A stretch of 18,437 nt of DNA, from the NCBI GenBank assembly GCA_020355945.1, contig CP070627.1:7149942-7168378 (forward strand). Reading direction: 5' to 3'. How positions within the stretch are numbered: the stretch's first letter is position 1; each line of letters begins with the position of its first letter. The stretch comes from Candidatus Aminicenantota bacterium. Its GTDB lineage: Bacteria > Acidobacteriota > Aminicenantia > UBA2199. Under the pieces are notes generated by a model. That model had not been told where the DNA came from, did not search any database, and saw only the letters and a list, made by a program, of their open reading frames with translations. This document shows positions 6,095 through 13,354 of the stretch, piece after piece. The position numbers and the translations under genes are program-made.

Positions 6095-8188
6095 CTATTT
6101 TGAAAGTTTTTTGGGTATTGGCGCAGGAGGGGTTATATACTCCCGGATAAAACCTTTCTCATCGATATGGAATTTGTCCTTAAACATATCCACCATTTTC
6201 TGCTTAAAGGATAAAAGTAGGTGGTAACTGCTGTTGTTATTATCCACGGGTTTGTCCTTAATATGGAATTCCTCTTGATAGGTGGATTCTCCGGGCCTAT
6301 AGATATATTTTTTTTCGTTCAATTGATAGGCTTTATATTTGGCATGATTGACCGCCTGTTTGAATTCCTCTTTTAAAGAAACCCTGCCAGAGGGCATTTC
6401 CACTTCCAGCATCCGGACCACATGGGGGTAGGGGAGCCTGATTTTGTTATCGATAAAGGGGGTAGTGGGGGTGTACCAGATCCCGGTTTCCAGGTAAGCC
6501 GGGTAACCCGGGAAATCAGCCCCCCGCATCACCGGTACCAGTGAATGTCCCTTAAAGGTCTCCGGGATTTTCATTTTTAATAAATCCAGGAGAGTGGGGG
6601 CAATATCAATGTCCCGAACGGTTTTTTCCAGGCGCCGTCCCTGGAAATCTTCAAAAGGAGAATAAATTCCCAATACCATATTATTGGCATAGGGCCCCAA
6701 TAGATGGTCACCATGAGCCATACCGTAATTTTCCTCGCACAGATTCTCACCGTGATCCGACATAACCACCACAATGGTATGTTTATCAATATTGCATTTT
6801 TTCAAAAAACGCAGCATCTCTCCCAGGTTGTCATCAAACAGTTTTGTGGCGTTATCATAGTGGCTGATGACATGTTGGATTTCGTCTTTATCCGGTTCTG
6901 CTTCCATGAAGGATGCTAACACATCATAGCTCAAACCGTACTTGTGTTTTCCATAATAATTTTTAGGGATATATGTTTTATAATAAGGATATTTGGTGAC
7001 ATAAGGAAAATGATTACTGGAACTGAAATAGAGCACAAAAAAGGGTTTGTTTTTTTTGATGGCTTTTTTTATGGAGGTTTTGGCGGCCCTGGTTAAATAC
7101 CAGGGGTCTTTATTTAATGACATTCCCGCCATTTCCGGGAACAACAACCGCCCCGGAGGATTGAGGATGAATCCCAATAAAAAATAATGAAATTCCTGGG
7201 ACCTCTGTTTTAATACATTCCGGATAGTCAGGTCCGGGGCGAGGACTTCCTGGAAACCATAATCAATACTGGAAAACATATCACCGGCAAAATCACTGGT
7301 AACCACCGTATAATAGTCATGTTGGTTCAAAACGTCGATAAGCGTCACCCATCTCTTTTTCAATTCCTTTTCCCGGGGGAACATGTGCCGTATCCGGTGA
7401 TCCGGTGGAAACGTGGAAGTAAAAACAGATGTCCAGGAGGGCAGGGTCCTGGCTAAAGAGGATTTGGCATTTAAAAAGTTAACCCCTGCGGAGAATAATC
7501 CATCAATATTGGGGGTTTCTCTAAAATACCCGTTGTAAGAGATGCTCTGGGGCCGTAATGAATCCGTAGCACATATCAGTATATTGGGAGAGGAGGGGGG
7601 ATTTTTATTTTCCTCCCGCTTTACCGGGGATACATCAAATTTAATCACCAGCAGCGAAGATAAAAATATAATGACAAACGAGTAGATGACCCGCTTGTTT
7701 TTTATGGATATGGCAATAATGGTTACAATAAAAATAATAAAAATTACCACCAGGGGGATGAAATCCGTGATTAAAACCTGGAAATATTTCAATAGGCCAC
7801 CTTTGCGATAAAGTTGCTCTGCAAACATTTGGGGATAACATTTGATCCCTCGCACCCAGAATATAAACCAGAAAAACATGCTAAAAAGCAAAATATACCG
7901 CTTTTTCTTTATCTTTAAGAGCCATGAAAAACCGCCGATGATGAGCCCGATGACAATATAAACCACCATTATTTTAAGATTAGTCCGGAACAAAAAGCCT
8001 TTGAAGTTTGTAAAAATAGTGGTTTCTATTTCTTTATTCCTGACACCCATATAGGAAAAATTCAGGTAGAGAACAAACGTGAGAGCAAAGAGAAAAATAG
8101 AGAAACCCACACTGATGAGAATATTTTTTACTATTTTAGGCTGTTCCTCGCGTCGGCTGTGATCCAGGATCCTGATTTTTTCCAGCAT
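6095..8188 (-). CDS. Membrane-anchored sulfatase-fold phospho(no)transferase-like protein
   Basis: The 697-aa protein belongs to the alkaline phosphatase/sulfatase superfamily. About five hydrophobic helices (roughly 24-44, 72-91, 98-113, 137-162, 167-183) precede an extracytoplasmic catalytic domain from about residue 200. Metal ligands are visible as the Asp in CATDSLRP (D209) and in SDHGE (D478, H479). The position taken by Cys or Ser of CxPSR in true sulfatases reads T-L-P-S-W, making T248 the likely nucleophile. Thr is the nucleophile in LtaS and phosphoethanolamine transferases, so transfer of a phospho- or phosphono-headgroup from a lipid is more likely than sulfate hydrolysis. No SD precedes the ATG. 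Instead a TGCTATAAT box ends 5 bases before it, suggesting a leaderless mRNA. It is divergent from the CDP-alcohol phosphotransferase, with a 92-bp gap. The acceptor is unknown. Confidence 0.85.
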   Translation of the reverse strand: MLEKIRILDHSRREEQPKIVKNILISVGFSIFLFALTFVLYLNFSYMGVRNKEIETTIFTNFKGFLFRTNLKIMVVYIVIGLIIGGFSWLLKIKKKRYILLFSMFFWFIFWVRGIKCYPQMFAEQLYRKGGLLKYFQVLITDFIPLVVIFIIFIVTIIAISIKNKRVIYSFVIIFLSSLLVIKFDVSPVKREENKNPPSSPNILICATDSLRPQSISYNGYFRETPNIDGLFSAGVNFLNAKSSLARTLPSWTSVFTSTFPPDHRIRHMFPREKELKKRWVTLIDVLNQHDYYTVVTSDFAGDMFSSIDYGFQEVLAPDLTIRNVLKQRSQEFHYFLLGFILNPPGRLLFPEMAGMSLNKDPWYLTRAAKTSIKKAIKKNKPFFVLYFSSSNHFPYVTKYPYYKTYIPKNYYGKHKYGLSYDVLASFMEAEPDKDEIQHVISHYDNATKLFDDNLGEMLRFLKKCNIDKHTIVVVMSDHGENLCEENYGMAHGDHLLGPYANNMVLGIYSPFEDFQGRRLEKTVRDIDIAPTLLDLLKMKIPETFKGHSLVPVMRGADFPGYPAYLETGIWYTPTTPFIDNKIRLPYPHVVRMLEVEMPSGRVSLKEEFKQAVNHAKYKAYQLNEKKYIYRPGESTYQEEFHIKDKPVDNNNSSYHLLLSFKQKMVDMFKDKFHIDEKGFIREYITPPAPIPKKLSK

Positions 8189-8193
8189 TTTAA

Positions 8194-8207
8194 ATTATAG
8201 CATAAAA
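8194..8207 (-). promoter_or_regulatory. Extended -10 promoter of the sulfatase-fold gene (leaderless)
   Basis: TTTTATGCTATAAT on the minus strand contains a perfect TGnTATAAT. Only five bases separate the hexamer (8194-8199) from the ATG at 8188, so transcription should begin at or next to the start codon. The -35 position (8217-8222) reads TTCTCA, a weak match. The identical 14-mer precedes the glycosyltransferase. Confidence 0.65.
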
Positions 8208-8245
8208 TCTTCATAATGAGAATTATGGAAAATTTGGTTTTTTAA

Positions 8246-8274
8246 TTGACATTAAGGCATTTAATTGATATATA
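8246..8274 (+). promoter_or_regulatory. Sigma70-type promoter of the CDP-alcohol phosphotransferase (leaderless)
   Basis: A perfect -35 TTGACA (8246-8251), a 17-bp spacer and TATATA (8269-8274) preceded by TGA form an extended -10. Six bases then lead to the ATG at 8281, which is where transcription would be expected to start. No SD is present. Confidence 0.7.
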
Positions 8275-8280
8275 GGTAGA

Positions 8281-8973
8281 ATGCAAACAACAAAGAACAA
8301 TACAAATGCCACGGGTAGTGGTTTTCACTATCAAGAGTCGTTGAAGAAACCTGCGGATACGTTTTTAAACAAAATAATCAAAGTGGAAAGATACTTGAAC
8401 CGGCCGTTAGCTTCTCTTATTGTGCGCATGGTATACAATACCCGCATTACCCCTAATGGGCTCACCTATTTTTCATTTTTTCTCGGGCTGGTGGGTGCTT
8501 TTTTCCTTTCCAGGGGTCTATATATTTATTTTGTCCTGGGGGGTGTATTCATTCAACTCTCTTCCATTGTGGACTGCGCCGATGGCATGCTGGCACGCTC
8601 CAAAAATATGTGCACCCAGTATGGGTCCCACCTGGACATTTTCCTGGACCGTATCACCGATTTTGTCATGATTATCGGTATCTCCGTGGGGGTTTTCGCT
8701 GCGTTTAACAACAAAAATCTCTTAATCCTGGGATTCCTTGCCGCCGGTCTCTACCTTTTACAGGTGAACCTTTTTTATATTACCAGCAGCTATTTACAAG
8801 ATAAAGAGAAAGGGCAAACCGGGGAAGCACGAGCATTAATGCTCCTATTGGTAATGATTTTCAGCATAGCCAACCGCCTGGATATTGCCATTTACCTGCT
8901 GCTGGCTGAAACCGTTATTGTTAATGTGGTGCGCCTGATTTATTTTATCAGCCTGGGCAGGAAAAAAAGATAG
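8281..8973 (+). CDS. CDP-alcohol phosphotransferase family membrane enzyme
   Basis: The 230-aa protein carries the complete catalytic signature D98-x2-D101-G102-x2-A105-R106-x8-G115-x3-D119-x3-D123. This binds two metal ions and the CDP moiety while an alcohol attacks the alpha/beta phosphate. Hydrophobic segments before the motif and in the C-terminal half fit the usual six-helix inner-membrane fold. The family makes phospholipids such as PE, PC, PG and PI, and related lipids from CMP- or CDP-activated headgroups. The neighbouring gene set encodes a cytidylyltransferase fused to PEP mutase, so a CMP-phosphonate donor, giving a phosphonolipid, is an attractive inference; an ordinary CDP-alcohol substrate remains possible. 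It ends 20 bases from the convergent membrane-protein gene and is the only plus-strand gene of this block. Confidence 0.92.
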   Translation: MQTTKNNTNATGSGFHYQESLKKPADTFLNKIIKVERYLNRPLASLIVRMVYNTRITPNGLTYFSFFLGLVGAFFLSRGLYIYFVLGGVFIQLSSIVDCADGMLARSKNMCTQYGSHLDIFLDRITDFVMIIGISVGVFAAFNNKNLLILGFLAAGLYLLQVNLFYITSSYLQDKEKGQTGEARALMLLLVMIFSIANRLDIAIYLLLAETVIVNVVRLIYFISLGRKKR

Positions 8974-8992
8974 GAAGATGGGAAGATAGGAG

Positions 8993-9967
8993 CTAGAATT
9001 TCTTTTCCGGGGTGGATTTCAGCATTCCCAGTAGACCGAACCCGGCCCACAGCAATGCAATGATACGGCGGATAATAACCAGGGTAAAACCAACTGCCGT
9101 GCTTCTGCCCAACAGTGCAAACAGGGCCACATAAGTGGCCTCGTAAATACCCAGGGAACCGGGGATCAGGGGAAACAAAAAGGCCAGGTGACCCAGCACC
9201 GTGATTAAAAAACTGTCTAAAAAAGTTATATGGGTGGCACCAATGAATACCAGGGTTAAATGAATTTCCGTCACCCAGAGCATAATCAAAAGAGAATAGA
9301 GCAGGAATACGCTTAAGAAAGCCAGCCGGTGGTTTCGGTAGAAATCCGAGATATGTTCGTCCGTTTCTTTTATTTTTTCCCTGTTTTTTTCCAGGAACTT
9401 GAGTTTTATTTTTATTTTTGCCAGGAGTTCGATGAGCCACTCGAATATGCCTTTTTTCTGTTTTGCCAGGAGAAAGAGCACCAAAAGAGAGGACGCGATT
9501 CCAAACCCGATAAAAATGGTTTTGAGCTTTGTGGACATGGGAATCCGGGTAATCGCTATTGCCACAGCCATAATAGTGAAAACAATAATAGTTAAAAATT
9601 CAATGGTTTTATCCACGATAACCGAGGCCAGGCTGATTCGTTTGCTGGAGCAGTTGACCATAAAGATGCGGGCGGCTTCTCCTCCCACCTGGGCCGAAGG
9701 CGTCAATTGATTCACCGCATGACTGCACATCCTGGCAGAGAACATATTAAAAAGGGTATTACCGGATTCATACTGCTCCAAAATTACTTTCCAATTAATG
9801 GTACGCAGTACCCAATACAAAAATCGCAGCGCCATCAAAATTAGAAAATTCTGCCAGGTGATTTGTTTAATATTCTCCCAGATTCGAAGCGGGCCAATTT
9901 TGTAAACAATAAAAACAAAAATCAATATTCCCACCAAAGCTGACAGGCGAATTATTCTTTGTTTCAT
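8993..9967 (-). CDS. LPG-synthase transmembrane / UPF0104 family membrane protein
   Basis: The 324-aa polytopic protein starts with a hydrophobic helix (about 7-24). It carries the family's hallmark N-x-L-x-P-S-A-x-V-G-G-E-A-x-R segment at residues 86-100 and several further hydrophobic segments including LVLFLLAK, a LLYSLLIML helix and a C-terminal VIIRRIIALLWAGFGLL. Members resemble the membrane half of MprF and the archaeal AglD C-terminal region, and are often found with glycosyltransferases and CDP-alcohol enzymes, where lipid transfer or flipping is proposed. It lies 49 bp downstream of the PEP mutase gene on the same strand and has its own promoter-like sequence there. The role in moving a glycan- or phosphonate-bearing lipid is inference from context. 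Confidence 0.85.
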   Translation of the reverse strand: MKQRIIRLSALVGILIFVFIVYKIGPLRIWENIKQITWQNFLILMALRFLYWVLRTINWKVILEQYESGNTLFNMFSARMCSHAVNQLTPSAQVGGEAARIFMVNCSSKRISLASVIVDKTIEFLTIIVFTIMAVAIAITRIPMSTKLKTIFIGFGIASSLLVLFLLAKQKKGIFEWLIELLAKIKIKLKFLEKNREKIKETDEHISDFYRNHRLAFLSVFLLYSLLIMLWVTEIHLTLVFIGATHITFLDSFLITVLGHLAFLFPLIPGSLGIYEATYVALFALLGRSTAVGFTLVIIRRIIALLWAGFGLLGMLKSTPEKKF

Positions 9968-9976
9968 TAAGAACTC

Positions 9977-10007
9977 ATATTAATCGTTTTTAGCTCTCAG
10001 GTGTCAA
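9977..10007 (-). promoter_or_regulatory. Promoter-like boxes before the UPF0104 gene
   Basis: On the minus strand TTGACA (10002-10007) is followed after 19 bp by TAATAT (9977-9982), which ends 9 bases before the ATG at 9967. There is no SD. The spacer is longer than ideal. If real, it gives a very short or absent leader, like the neighbouring genes. Confidence 0.4.
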
Positions 10008-10016
10008 TTGTTATCT

Positions 10017-11321
10017 TTATTTGCCCCCGGGTATGAGGTTTAAGATGTCTGCGATAGGCATGCACATTTCCTGGTTTTCGCATTCCTGGGCCCGTTGATG
10101 GGTGAGTATGGATTCGGCGGTTTTTACCATGGCGGGATAAGCGCTGCGCAGCAGTTGGTTGGCATAAATCGCGATCCGGATGCCAGCCTGTTTCAACCCT
10201 GTTTCCGTGATACTGCTGTAGGTACTGGGGACGGCCACCAGGGGGACTTTTTGTTCCAATTGCTTGTACCTTTCACAAAACACCAGGATTTCGTCAGGGG
10301 TTTTTTCTTTGCTGTGGATCATAATACCATCGGCACCTGCGGCGATATAGGCTTTTGCCCGGTCCAATGCGTCTTCCATACCGGCTTTTAAAATCAAACT
10401 CTCAATCCTGGCGATAATCATAAAATCATCGGTCACCTGGGCCTGTTTGCCCCGGGTTATCTTGGTGGAAAAGTTTTCAATGGTGTCCTGGGTTTGTTGG
10501 ACTTCGGTGCCCAGGAGGGAATTTTTTTTCAGCCCTATTTTATCTTCAATAATAACCGCGGAAATCCCTTCCCTTTCCAGGGTTCGCACCATATACTCAA
10601 AATGTTCCACCAATCCGCCGGAATCACCATCGTATATAATAGGTTTGGTGGTGACTTCCAGTATATCCTTCAGGGTATTCATCCGGGAGGTGAGGTCCAC
10701 GCAGCCGATATCGGGTTTGCCTTTAGCCGTGGAATCGGTAAGGCTGCTCAGCCACATACCGTCAAATTCCCTGGTCTTCTGGTTCACCTTCACCCGGGTG
10801 TTTTCTACGATCAGGCCGGTAAGGCCGTTGTGGGCTTCCATGATGGTAAGCAGTTCTTTTGAGGCCAGTAAACGGCGCAGTCGTTTTAACCGGATACCCG
10901 GGGTGGTGCCGATTTCTTTTAAAGCTTCATTCAATTTGGTGGAAGAAATACCCGGGGTGTATTGGGGTTCCACCAGTTGGCCGCCCCATTCTTTGAGTGC
11001 TTCGATCACCCGCTGCCTTGTCTCTTTTTGCACGCCGGTTCGCCAATCATCGCCGTGCACCACAAAATCCGGCTTGATTTCCCTTAAATTGGGCACATAA
11101 TCCAGCGTGTGCTGCGGCACCACCTGCGCTACCCCTTTGATATTCTCCACGATCATTTTCCGCTGTTCATACGTTAACGCAGGCAGCCGCTTGTAACTGG
11201 CAATCGCCTGATCGGTTAATAAGCCAATGATCACATCTCCAAGTTTCCTTGCTTGATTAATTATATTTAAATGCCCGGGATGAATCAAATCCGCACTCAT
11301 GGCAACATAGACTTTTTTCAT
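10017..11321 (-). CDS. aepX: Cytidylyltransferase-phosphoenolpyruvate mutase fusion
   Basis: The 434-aa protein joins two enzymes. Residues 1-135 form a glycerol-3-phosphate-cytidylyltransferase-like domain with the nucleotide-binding HPGH (14-17) and ISSTKL (125-130) motifs, expected to load a small phospho- or phosphono-compound with CMP. Residues about 150-434 are phosphoenolpyruvate mutase, which rearranges PEP to phosphonopyruvate and makes the C-P bond. Visible active-site residues are W190, D231 and D233 (YDGDSGG), the diagnostic EDK-x3-K-x-NS (E259, K265, N267, S268), R305 (ARIES) and H336 (MIHS). All match the positions known from the mussel enzyme, and the NS pair separates mutase from the isocitrate-lyase relatives. 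This domain order is known from AepX-type proteins. The ATG overlaps the stop of the glycosyltransferase gene (ATGA), so the two are co-translated. No phosphonopyruvate decarboxylase follows, which is unusual because the mutase equilibrium needs a pulling step. Confidence 0.95.
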   Translation of the reverse strand: MKKVYVAMSADLIHPGHLNIINQARKLGDVIIGLLTDQAIASYKRLPALTYEQRKMIVENIKGVAQVVPQHTLDYVPNLREIKPDFVVHGDDWRTGVQKETRQRVIEALKEWGGQLVEPQYTPGISSTKLNEALKEIGTTPGIRLKRLRRLLASKELLTIMEAHNGLTGLIVENTRVKVNQKTREFDGMWLSSLTDSTAKGKPDIGCVDLTSRMNTLKDILEVTTKPIIYDGDSGGLVEHFEYMVRTLEREGISAVIIEDKIGLKKNSLLGTEVQQTQDTIENFSTKITRGKQAQVTDDFMIIARIESLILKAGMEDALDRAKAYIAAGADGIMIHSKEKTPDEILVFCERYKQLEQKVPLVAVPSTYSSITETGLKQAGIRIAIYANQLLRSAYPAMVKTAESILTHQRAQECENQEMCMPIADILNLIPGGK

Positions 11322-12502
11322 TTTCTTTTTTCCAATTGTTCGATTATGTTTAAATATTTATTTTCAATCACAGGCCAGGAATAATGGGTATCAAAAAAGG
11401 TTTTTCCATTGCCGCCCATGATTTTTTTGAGTTCAAGGTTTTCATTGAGTAAGAGAATAATTTCTTTAAATTCGTCATAATTGGTATACCACAGCCCGGC
11501 ATGGCTTCGCCGGCATTGGCCTTGCAGGACTTCTGTCCTGCCGTTAGCCACCACTGGTTTTCCCACTGCCCAGGCTTCCAGGGTGACCATGGACAGGGAT
11601 TCGAATTGGGAAGGTATTACCAGGAATTCCGCTCCGGTAAGGGCATCGAATTTATCTTCATCTTGCAAAAAACCTAAAAATTTGATCCTAGGATGTTCCG
11701 GGATATCAATGACGGATTTTCCCATTAATACCAGGGTCAGGTCAAGGGCTTCTTCCTTTAGCAATCGTAAATAAAACCTCAACAATTCCGGTACGCCTTT
11801 GTTTTCGTCCAACCGGCCGATATAAATGAAGTACTTCTCCCAGATATTATATTTATTCCGGAAGGATTGGGGATTGAATCTGGCCGGTATTTCCGAGCCA
11901 ATGCCCACAATGTCACCTAATACTTTCTCATTCCCGGAAACATTGTGGATCATTTCTTTTTCTTCGTGGGAGTTGTAAATAATGGCGCCGGGCATGTTAA
12001 AGAAATCTTTAAACAGTCGCAGGTAAACCACGGGATCGTGTTCGGCAGTGGGAACCAGGACTGCTTTTTCTTTAAATCGTTTCACACCGTGATAAGAGTG
12101 ATAATACCGGTAGGAGAAAAAGAAGTAATAATCGAATTCTTTTTCTCTTTTTTCCAGGGTTTCCAGCAGCTCCGGGAAATACGGGCCTTGTTCTTCCATC
12201 CATTCCAGTTCGTCGTCTAAGGTATGTTCTTCTTCGAAGACCAGGTTTTGGATTTGGCCAAAGGTTTTAGTATCCCTGTTTTTTTTAACCGGGAAGCGGT
12301 GAACCGGGATATTGTTGATTCGTTCGTGACTGTTGGGGTAGTGGTGTTTCCAGGTGATATAGTCGTGGGCTGAGGAGGTAAAGACTTCCACGTCGAAGTA
12401 TCGGGACATTTTTTCAGCGATGAGTCGGGCGTGGTATTCGGCGCCGCCGTTGATTTCAATGCCGTATCGCTGCACAATGATCCCGATCTTTTTTTTGGTC
12501 AT
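11318..12502 (-). CDS. GT-B glycosyltransferase, GT4-like
   Basis: The 394-aa protein has the two-lobed layout of GT4 retaining glycosyltransferases. The N-terminal acceptor lobe starts with the strand [11 protein letters not shown] and [10 protein letters not shown] (18-26). The C-terminal donor lobe starts at [12 protein letters not shown] (225-236) and carries the E-x7-E pair E301/E309 in [20 protein letters not shown], which holds the nucleotide-sugar ribose and phosphate. No membrane segment is evident, so it should act at the cytoplasmic face. The gene overlaps the PEP mutase fusion by ATGA and shares its transcript, tying sugar transfer to phosphonate synthesis. The ATG lies 8 bases after a TGCTATAAT box and has no SD, so the mRNA is nearly leaderless. 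Donor and acceptor sugars cannot be read from the sequence. Confidence 0.92.
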   Translation of the reverse strand: MTKKKIGIIVQRYGIEINGGAEYHARLIAEKMSRYFDVEVFTSSAHDYITWKHHYPNSHERINNIPVHRFPVKKNRDTKTFGQIQNLVFEEEHTLDDELEWMEEQGPYFPELLETLEKREKEFDYYFFFSYRYYHSYHGVKRFKEKAVLVPTAEHDPVVYLRLFKDFFNMPGAIIYNSHEEKEMIHNVSGNEKVLGDIVGIGSEIPARFNPQSFRNKYNIWEKYFIYIGRLDENKGVPELLRFYLRLLKEEALDLTLVLMGKSVIDIPEHPRIKFLGFLQDEDKFDALTGAEFLVIPSQFESLSMVTLEAWAVGKPVVANGRTEVLQGQCRRSHAGLWYTNYDEFKEIILLLNENLELKKIMGGNGKTFFDTHYSWPVIENKYLNIIEQLEKRK

Positions 12503-12510
12503 GCTTTATT

Positions 12511-12524
12511 ATTATAGCATAAAA
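12511..12524 (-). promoter_or_regulatory. Extended -10 promoter of the glycosyltransferase-PEP mutase operon
   Basis: TTTTATGCTATAAT, identical to 8194-8207, with the hexamer at 12511-12516. Eight bases separate it from the ATG at 12502, leaving room for a leader of only about two bases. The -35 position shows no recognisable match, consistent with dependence on the TGn extension. Confidence 0.6.
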
Positions 12525-12560
12525 GTGTGTAAAATGCTTCGCCCGGATAAAAAGCTTTTG

Positions 12561-12618
12561 CAGATGTTTCACGGGGCATGTTTCACGTTTTCTCGAAAAA
12601 AGCCCCGTGAAGCATCTG
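12561..12618 (+). repeat. 17-bp inverted repeat (long hairpin) upstream of the 68-aa gene
   Basis: Arm CAGATGTTTCACGGGGC (12561-12577) pairs with GCCCCGTGAAGCATCTG (12602-12618) over 17 positions with one G-U wobble. The loop is 24 nt and itself repeats ATGTTTCACG from the left arm. A second, weaker dyad GCCGGA (12622-12627) / TCCGGC (12646-12651) encloses a T-run. The structure sits between the divergent glycosyltransferase promoter and the 68-aa gene. It could be a leader structure, a protein-binding dyad or a bidirectional terminator. Confidence 0.6.
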
Positions 12619-12688
12619 ACTGCCGGAGGCAAAGTCAACTTTTTTTCCGGCGGGAGTAAACCTTTCCTGTTTTCTTTCGTCTAATAAT

Positions 12689-12696
12689 TAAGGAGG
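12689..12696 (+). promoter_or_regulatory. Perfect Shine-Dalgarno of the 68-aa gene
   Basis: AAGGAGGT is a full complement to the 16S 3' end and lies 7 bases before the ATG at 12704. This is among the strongest ribosome sites in the window and argues that the small ORF is real. Confidence 0.85.
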
Positions 12697-12703
12697 TATA
12701 AAA

Positions 12704-12910
12704 ATGAGTGAATTAAAAAAAGAAAATGTAAAAAAATGTGTATCACTTTTGAGAGCGTTTGTTGAAGAGTCATCGGCTCTTGACAACCAAAAGCAAAGGG
12801 CTATCCTGGCCCTCAACCAATTGCAAAAAATTACAGCCGGAACTGACTCAGTTATTGCCAGCGGAGATGTATTTTTCTTATGTTTGGGAAGACCCCGGAT
12901 AGATAACTGA
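12704..12910 (+). CDS. Small protein, 68 aa, unknown function
   Basis: The perfect SD and the clean stop followed by a hairpin support a real, well-translated gene. The protein begins with a charged helical part (MSELKKENVKKCVSLLRAFV), continues through a second amphipathic-looking helix (QKQRAILALNQLQKI) and ends in a Gly/Ser-containing, hydrophobic then basic tail (ASGDVFFLCLGRPRIDN). It has no signal peptide or clear membrane helix. The layout (helical front, short distinct tail with a Cys) would be compatible with a ribosomal peptide precursor. I see no maturation enzyme next to it, so that is only a possibility. A small regulatory or partner protein is equally likely. It appears monocistronic. 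Confidence 0.65.
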   Translation: MSELKKENVKKCVSLLRAFVEESSALDNQKQRAILALNQLQKITAGTDSVIASGDVFFLCLGRPRIDN

Positions 12911-12954
12911 GGCTAATTCACCGGTTACTGGTTTCTTGATTGAAAGCCTGGTTT

Positions 12955-13007
12955 GACACACCTCGGCCGCTCCTGGAATTTCCCTGGACCCGGCAGCGGG
13001 GTGTGTC
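12955..13007 (+). terminator. Hairpin after the 68-aa gene
   Basis: GACACACC (12955-12962) pairs perfectly with GGTGTGTC (13000-13007), with a GC-rich interior that can extend the fold. What follows is a pyrimidine-rich stretch (TCCCTTTCCTGTTTCC), not a pure T-run. It is a plausible but imperfect terminator separating the 68-aa gene from the next transcript. Confidence 0.45.
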
Positions 13008-13087
13008 TCCCTTTCCTGTTTCCTATCCCTTTCCAACATTTAGGTAGTGGAATTGGCGGGATTCGGGACCCGCGGGAACCAGTCCCC

Positions 13088-13116
13088 TTGAAAAATTTTT
13101 TTTTATATGATATTAT
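13088..13116 (+). promoter_or_regulatory. Promoter upstream of the transglutaminase-like operon
   Basis: TTGAAA (13088-13093), a 17-bp AT-rich spacer and TATTAT (13111-13116) make a good sigma70-type promoter. TATAAT at 13114-13119 is an alternative -10 with a 20-bp spacer. A GC dyad with CCCGCGGG at its core lies just upstream, near 13070. Confidence 0.55.
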
Positions 13117-13160
13117 AATATCTTATTAGTTCAATGAGTTAAGCCTGGCGCTTAAAGGAA

Positions 13161-13343
13161 GTGGATGTGCATAACAATATTATAATTACTCTCTATGAAG
13201 AGGATGTTTTGATGGAATTGATAGAATTTGCAGCACCAAAAAACAATGCAGCTTTAAAAGAAATCTTTGGCCGCGAAAGTCAAGAAGTAAAGCATTGTCC
13301 CCGGGCCTACAAATCCATAAATAAAAATAAAATAAAAACATAG
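13161..13343 (+). CDS. Small ORF (up to 60 aa), first gene of the transglutaminase-like operon
   Basis: The frame runs from a GTG at 13161 to a TAG at 13341-13343. AAAGGAA lies directly before 13161, too close for that start. A GTG at 13167 has better spacing, and the ATG at 13212 has AGAGG 8 bases upstream, giving a 43-aa protein starting MELIEFAAPKNNAALKEIFG. The stop codon is part of the next gene's TAGGAGGT ribosome site, the best evidence that it is translated and coupled to that gene. The C-terminal half is basic with a single Cys (HCPRAYK). No family is recognised. It could be a leader peptide or a small partner of the two proteins downstream. Confidence 0.45.
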   Translation: MDVHNNIIITLYEEDVLMELIEFAAPKNNAALKEIFGRESQEVKHCPRAYKSINKNKIKT

Positions 13344-13354
13344 GAGGTTTTAAC

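Noticed and set aside
6095..8188. True arylsulfatase
   Set aside because: The required Cys or Ser of the sulfatase motif is Thr, and the multi-helix anchor fits LtaS/Ept-like transferases better.
8960..8992. Short AAGATRGG-type tandem repeats between the convergent genes
   Set aside because: Only two to three imperfect units of about 8 bases; too short to call a repeat array or terminator.
8940..9440. 166-aa minus-strand open frame
   Set aside because: It overlaps the UPF0104 gene in another frame and is Pro/Gly/His-rich without domain features, a shadow of the real gene.
10447..11100. 217-aa plus-strand open frame
   Set aside because: It is antisense to the PEP mutase coding region, whose catalytic motifs are intact. 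Composition is Ser/Arg/Pro-rich and there is no ribosome site.
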